A stretch of 64,000 nucleotides of DNA from Pempheris klunzingeri (Eukaryota; Chordata; Actinopteri; Acropomatiformes; Pempheridae): the NCBI RefSeq assembly GCF_042242105.1, contig NC_092021.1, positions 7,490,355-7,554,354 on the forward strand, given 5' to 3'. Shown piece after piece: positions 36,624 through 47,954 of the stretch. Made by a program: the position numbers and the translations under genes. Position 1 is the stretch's first letter; each line of letters starts with the position of its first letter. Below the pieces are notes generated by a model, which saw only the letters and a program-made list of their open reading frames with translations, searched no databases and had not been told where the DNA came from.

Positions 36624-39600
36624 ATGGATCCAGAAGGTTCACGTGAGTAAATGTTTTATGGTTTATACTCCAGAAATCTATGTATATCCCAATGTAATAG
36701 ATAACAGTCATTAGGACTACTTAAACCGTCTCCCGGGCCTGTCACTTCTGATGGTGTAGTATCTGAGGTGTAAGAGGATGATGATCTTTGACTTTTTACA
36801 TGACTCCCTGGAGGTATCCAAGATGATCCACATGTGAAGGCGATGATAGCAGGCTCGACTCTGAGAAAAGTCAAGTCCCGCTCGTGGAAGAAGCAGCGGC
36901 ATTTCCGCCTCCTGGAGGACGGCCTGACGATCTGGTACAAGTCCAGATGGGCAGGCAGGGGCCACTCAACCTGTGAGTACCTAAGCATGTGCACATGTTT
37001 GCATGCAAGATTGGACAGACATGTTAATAAGGATGTTTCATTTGTATGATTTCATTTTTTGTGCTTAGGTTTGTGTGCTGATTAATTTTAATTTGATTGT
37101 AATTTGTTAATAAGTAAGTTTAGTCACATTTTGTAATTCTCGGATGAAGCGAGGCTAGCTCTTTACATTATTACCGGTCATTACGCTGAGCCAATAGGGA
37201 AGCACAAAGTACTGAAGACAGTAATTTAGGCCACAACTTCCACATAGATTTTGCACAGAAGAACATGAAATGCACCAAAGAATGAAGCGAATATAAACTG
37301 CTACTTTAACCACTCACTGATCATGTCTCAGTCTCAATCACTGAGGTGGAGGCCGTGCGTGAGGGCCACCAGTCTGAGGTCCTGCAGAGCATTGCTGAGG
37401 AGTTCCCCGCTGACCTCTGCTTCACCTTGGTGTTTCACGGTCGCCAAGGCACCCTGGACCTTGTGGCCGAGTCGCCAGAGGAAGCCCAGGCCTGGATTCA
37501 GGGAGTGCGCAAGCTGATTCACAAGGCTCAAACAATGGATGAGAAAGAGAAGCTAGACCAGTATCCTTTTATTGCAGTGGTTCACTGTGTTTTATGAAAA
37601 ACACTGGCTCATCCCCTGTCTTCTCTGAACAAAGCTCCAAGCAGTCATGCTAAAAGTGCACAGCACTCTAAAAAACAATAAAAAACAAACTAATTCAGGT
37701 CAAACCACTGAAGTTTGCTCCAGTCATGAGATTATCTTAGTTTATCTTATCTCAACAGAACCTTCTGGCTGATTATGAGAAAAAGAAAGTTCTTCTGAAT
37801 CTTCCTCAGCATCTTCTCAGGTGGGTCTGGGACTGGTTTCACAAAGCTGACAAAAACAAAGACGGGAAGATGAATTTCAAAGAGGTGCGGAAACTGCTGA
37901 AGATGATGAACGTAGACATGAATGAGGAACATGCTCTGCACCTCTTCACGGTGAGCTTTTGAACTCCTTTGGATATTGTTGCTTCTCGATGGAAAAACTG
38001 TGAAATGGATTGAGAGGAATGGGGGGGGGGGCTGCAGCTGAAACAACTGGCTTTAAGTTGTGTGAGCTTTATATTTCTTTTACACAGTGCAACAAATAAG
38101 TAAATAAGGCTCTTCCTTGATTTCAGATGGCTGACAAGTCAGAGAGCGGCGCCTTGGAGATCGAGCAGTTTGTCCACTTCTATAAGATGCTGACTCAGAG
38201 GGATGAAGTGTGGAAGGTGTTCCAGGACTACTCCGGAGATGGAGAGAGGTTAATGCTGGAGGAGCTAAATAACTTCCTGATGCTGGAGCAGCACGAGGGA
38301 GAGCAGAGTGCTCAGCATACCCAAGAGCTGATTGACCGCTACGAACCATCTGAAGCAGGTGAATAAGTTGTTCTAATGTTAAACATTTATTATGGATAGC
38401 ACTTATGATTTACACTGTTTCAGTATTGTATGAGGGTCAGGGAGGTGGACCCTCTACCTCTAGCCTGTTTGGTGTATCTGAAGTGCTTGATGTTGTGTGT
38501 TTGTTAAGATTTTCTAGCTTTAAAAGCTTTATATTTCAGTTATATTACAGCATCATGCAAGCTGTGTTTAGGTTCAAGTGTTAGGTAGTACAGGTGATAT
38601 ATCATGCCCATTTTCAGGTTCATACTTGTGTTTGGGGGTCCTGATAGAATATTTTTCCATGCTGCAAACACATTTTCTTATTCTTCTCACTGTGCATGCT
38701 GCAAACTGCTCTTTTCAGCCTCTCTCTGAACACTCTGTTTTGACATCTAACGGACAAGCACAATTTGTGTGTTCGTTGCTCATACCTTCAACATCTTATT
38801 ACCAGAGCTATTGCTGCGGACAGAGAAGTGGAGTCAGGCTCCTGGAGGTCTGACGGAGGTCACGTGATCAATAGCCAAATCTAAACAGAGCATTGTCACC
38901 CACATTTACTGAAAGACGGAGCAGGAGAAAAAGAGAGAGGATGATCTTCTGAGGATCTCTAGACACACAGGGGACAAAGAGTTATGTTGAAAAGACATTT
39001 TGGCAAATGTCCCCTTTAACTATTAATTAAATGTTGGCCAACACTGGGTTGAATATCCTCATGTATCATGTCACCACTTGCTGAATTGCCCACCCCTCTC
39101 CTAATGATCCTACTCTGATGGACTTTAGAGTAAATTTTCACTTTTAATTTGACCAACAAGAACAATGGATTCTAGGCTAGATGGCAAATTTAAATGTCCC
39201 ATGGGATGCTAGTGCATAACAACGATGAAAACGACTTGAATGGAGATAAGGGATCTGCACACTGTAAGCTCGTTTTGCATAGTTAGCTTTCAGTCAGCTT
39301 TCAGTTAAGACCATATTTGTACTGTTCAAAAAACAAGAGTCTACAGCCACACAGCCTGTACCCAGACACAGCAGTTATTGGAGCTAAATGGTGATTAACT
39401 ATAGAATATATGAATGAAATGAACGTAGCTCCTGGGTCTGAAAAATGAAGCCAGAACTGCCTTAAACGTGCATTCTTTCTAATGGCTTGCAGGGGGCGAC
39501 TCCACAGAGTTAACATTTTGAGTCCATAATTTTCCTCATGGACTTAAGTCTTCTTCAAGCTGTCATGATGTTCATTTAGTAAATTATGGTCTCATTTAGA

Positions 39601-40342
39601 GGAAAACAAACCATAAAGCAGGGTATGCTTTAGGGCGGGACTACCTTTGAGGCTTCAAAACTGCAGTCCATGGATGGCTACATCCACTTCTTATATACAG
39701 TCTATGTGTTTAACACCTACCACAGTACAGCTGATGATGCTAGATGAAATCCCACTCACTAGAGTGATTAGAATGTACCCTCTATGGACCTTGAATTTCA
39801 TGACAATTGACCCACTAGGTGAAGATATGTCACTCAGAACCAATTATTTCAACATTATGGTGATGCTAGAGGAAAAGTGAAGCGAGATCAGAAATATCTG
39901 CCTTTCCTTATTTCCAGATTTAGAAATGCTTTGAAATTTATGACTAAGTTTTATGGCCAGCTAAACCTGGATTGTGCTCTTGTGCCATCTGTATCATGTG
40001 CAGCCAAGAAGCAAGGCGCCATGTCTTTCGATGGCTTCCAGATGTACCTGTGCTCACAGGAGGGTTCCATATTTAAACCTGAGCTTCGGGATCTTCACCA
40101 GGACATGAGCCAGCCGCTTAGCCACTACTTCATCTCCTCCTCACACAACACCTACCTCCTGGAGGATCAGCTCCGAGGACAGAGCAGCCTGGAGGCATAC
40201 ATCCAGTGAGAGCTGCTGCACACACCACAGGCAACATACTTTATCCTTTAGTCCCTGTTTTAATGGAAGCAGAGGTTAGACAATCACATATACAAAAAGT
40301 ATAGTATAACAAAGCAAGGGCAATTACTTACATTTTCATGGC

Positions 40343-40409
<67 letters not shown>

Positions 40410-43400
40410 ATACAGGGCTCTGAAAAGAGGCTGCCGCTGTGTAGAGGTGGACTGCTGGGACGGCAGTGATGGGGAACCCGTCGTGTATCATGGCCACACT
40501 TTGACTTCCAAGATTCTTTTTAGAGACGTCATTTCCACACTGAAAGAATACGCCTTCAAGGTGAGCAACACCAGCACCATTTGCTTATAAATGGTTGATT
40601 CCCTCAAATTACACAGGAAACATATTTTATAACTTATATTATAAACCCTAGTGGTATTCAGCCATGCGCCCCGGCCAGATTCTGATATTAAATTCGAAGC
40701 CAAAATATCCTGCAGAAACAGTTGCATATTTTGAAGAAATGGTCCCTGCAGACAGTGTGTTATTTGTGATGTGTCACAAATAAATTCCATTCACTTCTGA
40801 TGCATTGTGTTGGCGGTACAAATCTCAGACACTGATTTATCTAAAAACCCATTTCTGTTAGTCTACAGTGACATAAAGTGAAACCTTGCGTGGCTACACA
40901 GCAGTACAAGTAGCTGAATTTGGTTGCATTTGGTACAAAGCAAATCAACCCTTGAGAGCTGTTATAAATTCCACTCACATGACTGTGTGTGTGCCCAGAA
41001 AAGTGTAAAGCCCAGATGGAGCAGTTGGTAACCTTCCCTGCCCCTGGAACCAAATGTACCCCTGCTGACTGACCTACATGGAAAACGACCAGGAACCTCT
41101 CATGTGTCTCCACGTTTTATCTTCACTCAAACTTTCCTACTCAGCTCTAAGATGATACAATGAAGACAGTGTTTTGGAGGAATGTGGAAACTCGATACTG
41201 TTAAAATACTCATTTATTGCAGCTGAATTTCAACATAAACAACACAGACTACCGATATTACAGCAGTGTGTCCTCTCTTACCCTTTCGATAGGTATCAGA
41301 CTTCCCAGTCATCCTGTCCCTTGAGAATCACTGTGGCGTGGAGCAGCAGACAGTCATGGCCCAGCACCTTAGACAAATCTTGGGTGACACACTACAGACC
41401 ACCCTGCTGGATGGACAGGTCCCACAACAGCTTCCTTCTCCACAGGTTAGAATCTGTCGGGATTTTGTTTTTTTTTTTCTCTCAAATGTGCTCTTCAGAC
41501 AGTGAGGCACCCTGGGATTCATTTTTCCTTTCAACCTATCATGAAACTGGGGGAAATGTGTCATTAACATTTAGGAGACATTTTAAAGATTTATGGTTCA
41601 CGTGTGCCTTGCTACCATCCTCCACTCATCTAAAAGCAATAGTATAACTTCCAAACTCTTTTCCATTAGAGCACTTAGGGCAATCAATGCTAACTTGAAC
41701 TAATGGCAAAATGCTAGGAGGAATTCCTCTGAGGTTTTTGCCTATTTAATAGTGGTGCATTGCTGCATTTAGTTAGGAGACAGTAAAGTGCATGAAGATA
41801 GATCACCTCCAAGATTAGTCTGGGCTCAGGAAACAATAAATACTCCAAAACTGTCATGCTGATAGATCAACGGTATCAACACATTCAGCCCATTCAGCCA
41901 ACATTAATGGATTTCTTTATATAAGTGGATTAAATATAACTTTCACCAACATGTGCTTGTGTTGGTGTTATTACAGGAACTGAAGGGGAAAGTTTTGCTG
42001 AAAGCCAAGAAGATTGGCAGTCTAGAAGACTGTCTCGATGAAACCCTGACAGACGAAGTTAGCGATGAGGAGGAGATGGCCAACGGTGAGGCTGAGAGCC
42101 CGTCCACAGAAGACCTGCCTGCAGGGCCTTTAGACCATAATGAGAAGGTAAATGAACTTGATACTTCTTCTGTAAGACCAGGCTTCTAAAGTATATACAT
42201 ACGTTTTCCTTACAGTGGAAGTGAAGAAAGACAGATGCCAGAGACGGGGAATGATACCAAAAGTGATAGCGAATAGAAGACAGCAGTGAACGGAGCTCGA
42301 TAGTACAAAGAGACAGGAAACTGGAGTGAGACACAAGAGACAATGAGGCGAGACTGGAGCAAAAGGAGGGAGATAGCGAAAAGAGGCAAGAAACAGGGAT
42401 ATTTAGAAGACGACAGATATGGGACAAAGAAGAAAGATAGTGAAGTGAGAAAGAAAACAGCATCCAGTGTGCTTCTCCCCAGCTGTGGGAAAAACTGTCC
42501 TCTGTTACCATCTGTTTAAAAATATGTGATGCTGTACGTCATATTTAACTGAGCTTCAGTTAACCAAGAACATACTATTCCACTACTTTATTATTCTACA
42601 CTAATATACTTTCAAAGCGGCATCTATGGGTCGTTAATTTTCATGTAAGTGCACCGTGAAGAGTGCAGCTACAACTGGAAGCAAATTAACTAAATCAATA
42701 AAATCTGTACCTTTAAAAATGTCATTAGAGGCGATGAGGCACAGAGAGGGAATTCTAATCATCCTACCCACATTTCTCAGCTGCTTTAAAGCTTTGACTG
42801 AGCAATATTATAGGTATATTTTGCAAACTGGTAACCCTGTAAATTACAGACCTGTAATTAGATTTACAGTATTGATTTCACTACTAACATAAAATTACAA
42901 ACAGGGTGAAAAAAGCAGAAGTTCTGCCTAAATAAAGTAATAATTACCCTATTATTTCTCCTACATTTAAACAAAATTCAGGGGGAATTACTGAGTTTAT
43001 TTTTACAGAACAATTTATAACTTTTTTACTTTAAATTTTTGCAATTTTGCTCAGTTTTGGACAAATTATCAGTTTTTGATTTCCAACTTTTTTCACATTT
43101 GTTGTAATTTCATGTTAGCACCAGACAAATTACTGGAATTATTGTTGAATTACTGGCCCGTAATTTCTTTGGATTTGTTTGCTGATTCTTTTTATTCTCC
43201 CCTTGTGCAGAAATCCAAGTCCAAAGTGTCCAGGGAACTGTCAGACCTGGTGGTTTACTGCAAGAGCGTGCACTTCCACGGCTTTGAGAATGCTCGCTCA
43301 CAAGCCAAATGCTATGAGATGTCCTCATTCTCTGAGTCCAAGGCCAAGAGGCTCGCTAAGGAAGCAGGTAACATGAACGTGAGGGAATAGTGTATTTTGA

Positions 43401-45512
43401 AATTTTTTGTAGAGTCCTCAGATAAAAGAACACACCTGTTTTATGGCTATAATATGTTATTAATGTGTTACACAGTGTGTCTTTTGATGTTATTAGATTC
43501 TCATAACTGTATTTGAGTCATAGAAAGAGAAACCCATAGATTTCTCTGCGTTTACGTTAACGAGATACACCGGCTTTGTTCCCTTCAAAACTCTCTTCAG
43601 GGACAGAGTTTGTGCAGTACAACGCGGGGCAGCTGAGCAGGATCTACCCCAGCGGCTTCAGGACAGACTCCTCCAACTACAACCCGCAGGAGATGTGGAA
43701 TGTGGGCTGCCAGATAGGTGAGGGAAGGTCGCCCTCTGCTGCTTACACCAAACCTTTCCTCTAAAAATCCCTGACGTCTCCTGTTTCTAATCTTAACACC
43801 CTGAGTGCTCCGATACTTGATTTGTATTTGACCTGGATGGGGATGAAAAACACGTTGGTGCATTTAATATTTCAGCCGCATGTGTTTAAGAGAAACAAAA
43901 TAAAGATAATCTTTTTGGCATTTTACCTTTATCTAACAGTTAAGAGTAGACACTGACAGGAAACATGGGGAGAGTCATCCTAAAACGGAACCAGGCACAT
44001 TGTGATTATATGGTGTGGTCACTGTTCCACATGGATGCCCAGTCTAACATTTTGAACATATAAAAAACAACAAAAAAAAGTTTCAGACATACATAAATGC
44101 TGTCTCTTTCGTGCCAGTACTTTGAGGAGTACTTCTCTTTGTCCACACCCTCCCTGCCACCCCCACGTCCTCCCGTAGGGAGATTAGAGGTCAGGCTCAG
44201 ATACAGAACATCACCCCCACAGCTGGTGGAGTTTAACAGGACAGATGCTTCGTGTCATAAGGGCTCAAACTGTCGCCGTCTGCTCTGGATAAAACACAGT
44301 CTGGACTGCGTCTATCTGACCTCACATGAACTTCAACAGCGAGATAGATGACTCTGAGTCTGGGATATCATGAGACGAAAAAAAATTAATTGTAGTATTT
44401 TCCTTCTCCCTCTTTCCAAAAGTGGCTTTGAACTTCCAGACAGCTGGTCTGGAAATGGATCTCAATGACGGGGTGTTCTTGCAGAATGGCCGTTGTGGCT
44501 TCGTCCTCAAGCCCGACTTCATGAGAGATGGCAACTCCCAGTTCAGTCCAGAGAAGCCAGAGGAGCGGCAAGGCTACAAACCACTCCGCTTATCCATACA
44601 GGTTCAAAACCATGTGAAAGTCTAGTTGGTTTGTGGCAGCAGTGTGTAAATTGTATAAATATGAGCAAGGTGCTGCAGAAAATTTGCATGTAATGTCAGA
44701 AAATCACTGAATAACAATTACAGGAGAGAAAATGTGTAATTTGTGGTTTCTATATCTGAAATGCAAATGTGTTTGTACGTTTCTCAGGTGATCAGTGGAC
44801 AGCAGCTACCAAAGGTGAACCAAAAAGAAGGCTCTATTGTAGACCCCCTGGTCAGACTGGAGATCTATGGATTACCACAGGATCAGGCCAAGGAAGAGAC
44901 CAGCCACATTAACAACAATGGTGTGTGTGTTCAGTTTTTTTATACAGATAATGTGGCTATTTCATTTACATAGATGATTGTAGTTGGTACAAGAGTGAAA
45001 ACAATAAATAGATTGAAAAAGTAAATTAAAAACTCACATCCCAGTCGGTACTCACGCCTCTACTGCCCTCTTCCTGCAGGTTTTAATCCAGTGTGGAATG
45101 AAACTCTAAATTTTGTAATCCACACCCCTGAGCTGGCCCTGGTTCGCTTTGTGGTGGAGGACCACGATAAGGCATCCAGGAACGACTTCATTGGACAGTT
45201 CACTCTGCCATTTACCTGCATCCAAACAGGTGATCAAAGAGTACAGGGAGCCAAAACACAAAGCACTGCACTGAAACCCCCAGAGCTAGAGTTTGCTGCA
45301 GTATTTCTTAAATATGATGATAACATCACGTGCTGTGTCATATAGGGAAACACTGAAACACCATTCTGTTTGAAAGCCTTTGTCTAATCCAAATTCCTCT
45401 CAATGTCTTTCCCTCTCCAGGATATCGTCACATACACCTGCTCTCTAAAGATGGAACAGCTATCCCTCCCTCCTCCCTCTTTGTCAACATCAGCATCTCA
45501 GAGCTCACATGA
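36624..45512 (+). CDS. plcd4: plcd4, phosphoinositide phospholipase C delta-4-like, 15 coding exons
   Basis: PLC-delta hydrolyses PIP2 to IP3 and diacylglycerol. Exons: 36624-36642, 36814-36972, 37332-37560, 37821-37950, 38127-38358, 40004-40205, 40416-40560, 41293-41445, 41977-42147, 43211-43367, 43601-43717, 44423-44601, 44788-44920, 45080-45229, 45421-45512. They join in phase to 755 residues (human PLCD4 about 762). Order of domains: PH (about 20-130; [16 protein letters not shown]), EF hands ([12 protein letters not shown]), X box with catalytic-type His about 304 ([13 protein letters not shown]) and His about 349 ([12 protein letters not shown]) and Ca ligands in VEVDCWDG, an acidic X-Y linker (exon 9), Y box ([17 protein letters not shown]) and C2 ([25 protein letters not shown]). 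The active-site residues are present. The choice of delta-4 over delta-1/-3 rests on position between cnot9 and znf142 as in human. Confidence 0.95.
38600..38920. repeat. dispersed teleost repeat in plcd4 intron 5
   Basis: It contains TCATGCCCATTTTCAGGTTC, TCTTCTCACTGTGCATGCTG, CAGCCTCTCTCTGAACACTC and TATTGCTGCGGACAGAGAAG, words that recur in an abundant fish repeat I recognise. Borders are approximate. No coding motif. Confidence 0.55.
39435..39720 (-). repeat. dispersed teleost repeat, copy C (plcd4 intron 5)
   Basis: This is the reverse complement of the repeat at 10.8-11.2 kb: it reads CATTCTTTCTAATGGCTTGC, AGGGGGCGACTCCACAGAG, GATGTTCATTTAGTAAATTA and ACCATAAAGCAGGGTATGCT. Just downstream (39760-39900) lies more repeat-like sequence (TGAATTTCATGACAATTGAC) of another common family. 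Confidence 0.75.
40347..40408 (+). repeat. TG microsatellite touching the plcd4 exon 7 acceptor
   Basis: Fifteen TG units, one TA, then fifteen more TG units run from 40347 to 40408. Only CATACAG (7 nt) separates them from the first base of the plcd4 exon at 40416. The tract replaces the usual polypyrimidine tract of this acceptor. Confidence 0.97.
40561..44422 (+). other. plcd4 internal introns
   Basis: The introns 40561-41292, 41446-41976, 42148-43210 and 43718-44422 contain no supported additional exon. A low-complexity AT-rich segment with repeated AATTACxG/TTACAG words (about 42830-43170) looks like a decayed repeat. The rest appears unique. Confidence 0.4.
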
Positions 45513-47954
45513 AGGAGTCAGGTCTGAGGACGTGAAGCAAGAGGGGGTCACAAGTCCCGTGTCTGTACTTGCTTGATGAAAGATGAGAACGGCATGCACC
45601 AATACTTTTATCTGATGTTGAGCTTTTGCTAGGATAAGGTTGGGTCAAAATATGGCTCATAAGGCCGGGGTCTCCCCCTCTCCCCTCGTGCACCCAGGCA
45701 GCAGGTGTGGGGCCACGAGGCAGGCAGGAGGACGCCATAGTGTGCAGCGAGCGGCGTGCTTTCATTTCTTTCTATAGCATTACGTAAGGCAACTGCTGCG
45801 CATCGGACGGTTCACTACTTGTTGTACATTAATTCCTGATAATGGACACCTTGTTGGGCATTATCTCACTTATACCATGGTCATTAAAGAAAATAATAAG
45901 GACCATTCATTTATATTTTCATGCATTTTGCGACCAAAATAATTTTTCACAAGCAATCCGTTTCTCCGTTTCCCTGGTAACGCCTGGTGGTTTGACTAAT
46001 ATGAGGAACAGTCATTACCTTGCCATGAGGTTCTTGCAATTCATTACTCCAGTAAATAGGGTGGATCATAAATACGAAGTGGCAACAGGAGATATTTCTA
46101 GTCCGCTCAGCTAATGGATTCCTTTGTCTGAGCTGTTAGTCAGAAAGCTGAAAGATTCAACATAGAAATCTAATGTAAACTGTTGAAAGATGTGATCAGA
46201 GAGTGATAATGGGAAGTGTTGAGACAAATTGTAAACAGAGGCTCTTTATGCGTCCTTGTTGCTGTGGTTTCTTAATTGATTTAGCCAGCGCATTGATTTA
46301 AAACGGCAAACAGACAGTTTATGTGGAACAACTTTTACCAGACACCCAGCAGCAGAGTATTCACCCAGACCAAGAATATAACATCAGCCAACATATATTT
46401 TTAAAGCTCTGTTTACAAAATTGCATTGTCACAAAACACTACAGAGAATAACGTTACAAACAAATAAGACCCACATTACACCCCACAACCATTCCACCCT
46501 TCTTTCACATCCACCATCTACATAGACTACTGGTCTGAGAAGTGGACGTCACGAGTTGGTTTGTGGACTGCCATTCTGAAGCCACCAGTTTGACATTTTG
46601 GCCATTGCCATCTTGGTTTTGGAAAATGAAATGAGTAATGTTCATTGGGGAAGACCCTTGTGTCAGACTGGTTAGGTTTAGGCCTGACCCGCCTCTGATT
46701 GGTTAGTCACAAGGTCGTCCCGCCCTAAAGTCCACCGTCTGTTTTCCTCTAAATGGACCATAATTTACTAAATAAACATCATGCTGTTGGCCATTAGAAG
46801 AATGTAAGTTTAAGGCACTTCCTCATTGGTTTCATTAGTCAGACCTGGAAACTGCATCCACTTTTTTTCGAAACGAAAAACGAAAAAGTTGCAGCCTAGT
46901 TCACTTTGGCTCTTTAGGAACATCTGAGTGACATCACTGACACCACATCCATGTCTTATGCAGTCCATGATGCTGCTGTGTTCGCTCAGTAGTTTCACTG
47001 AGTCTGTCAATGGGCAGCAGCTCTGACTCCATTTTCGGCTGAGTTTCGCTGTGCTGAGGCTCACTGAGTAATTTACGGACTGACATGCACTTGACTTAAC
47101 ATGTGTTTCAACCAAATGCAAAGCAAATATTTGCCTCACGTTATTTACTTGAGTTTGATCGCCAGACAAGCTGGGCGAGGGAGTGTATCATTTTCTGCTC
47201 AGGTCACCATTACTGCAATGTTTCTTTACATGACAAATAGTTGTGTAATGCTATGCTAATGCTCTAGATCATGCATTTATAACCTTTAAAGATGTCTACC
47301 TGCGTTTGTGTTCTTATGTCAAATATATGCAAATCACAATTCAACTTTTTATGGAATTATTGCCTGCAAAAGCTTTAATTTTTCTTTTTTTTTTAGGAAT
47401 GTGAAGGATTGCTGCTTGTCTAGAATGTTTAAATATACCAGTTTGCCTTAAAATGAACTGTAATAGCAACCAGGAAGTAACAGTAAAATGTAATAATAGA
47501 ATGAGAGACAATTGCCAAATACCAGTATTATAAACCTATTAAAAAGCACTCATAACTTTTGGCTGATCTACAATCAAGTGTCTGATTGAGTTATTTCTAT
47601 TTACTCATGTACAAATTCAATGTTGTGTGTAATGTGAATGTATGTATATAAAGGCTTTTATATACATGCAATACATTTTCTGAAGAGTAGGATTGAGTCG
47701 TTCACAAACATTGTATGCATTCATTTATTCACTCTATATTATCACAAGCAAATATCAAAGGACTTTAATAAAAAAAAAAAAAAACATTGTTTCTTTTTCA
47801 CAGAACACACTTTCAATTCATATTACCTCACTAAACAACTTACAGTACAATAAAATCAAGTGGTCAAATATAAATATTGATACTGCTAATTTCCTTTTGG
47901 TAATGATGGCCACCTACAATCTGACCCAACCACTGCATTTATAGTGCCTTCTCT
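45513..47954. other. tail-to-tail intergenic region between plcd4 and znf142
   Basis: It holds the plcd4 3'UTR (weak ATTAAA near 45884), a copy of a dispersed repeat at about 46510-46860, and the inferred znf142 3'UTR. A long A-run lies at about 47770. A minus-strand AATAAA (plus TTTATT near 47724) could serve znf142. No coding exon is supported; the longer ORFs in this interval carry no family motif. Confidence 0.5.
46510..46860 (+). repeat. dispersed teleost repeat, copy B
   Basis: It has the same orientation as copy A. It shares TGATTGGTTAGTCACAAGGT, TTTACTAAATAAACATCATG, GGCCATTAGAAGAATG and a 5' part (GTTTGTGGACTGCCATTCTG). It has an internal deletion of roughly 170 bp compared with copy A, between CATGCTGTT and GGCCATTAG. 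Confidence 0.75.

Noticed and set aside
40344-40590. ORF starting with Cys-Val repeats
   Set aside because: The start is translated TG microsatellite; only the part from 40416 is real plcd4 exon.
46810-47169. 119-codon minus-strand ORF between plcd4 and znf142
   Set aside because: It overlaps the end of a dispersed repeat, shows no domain and has no neighbouring splice-compatible exons.
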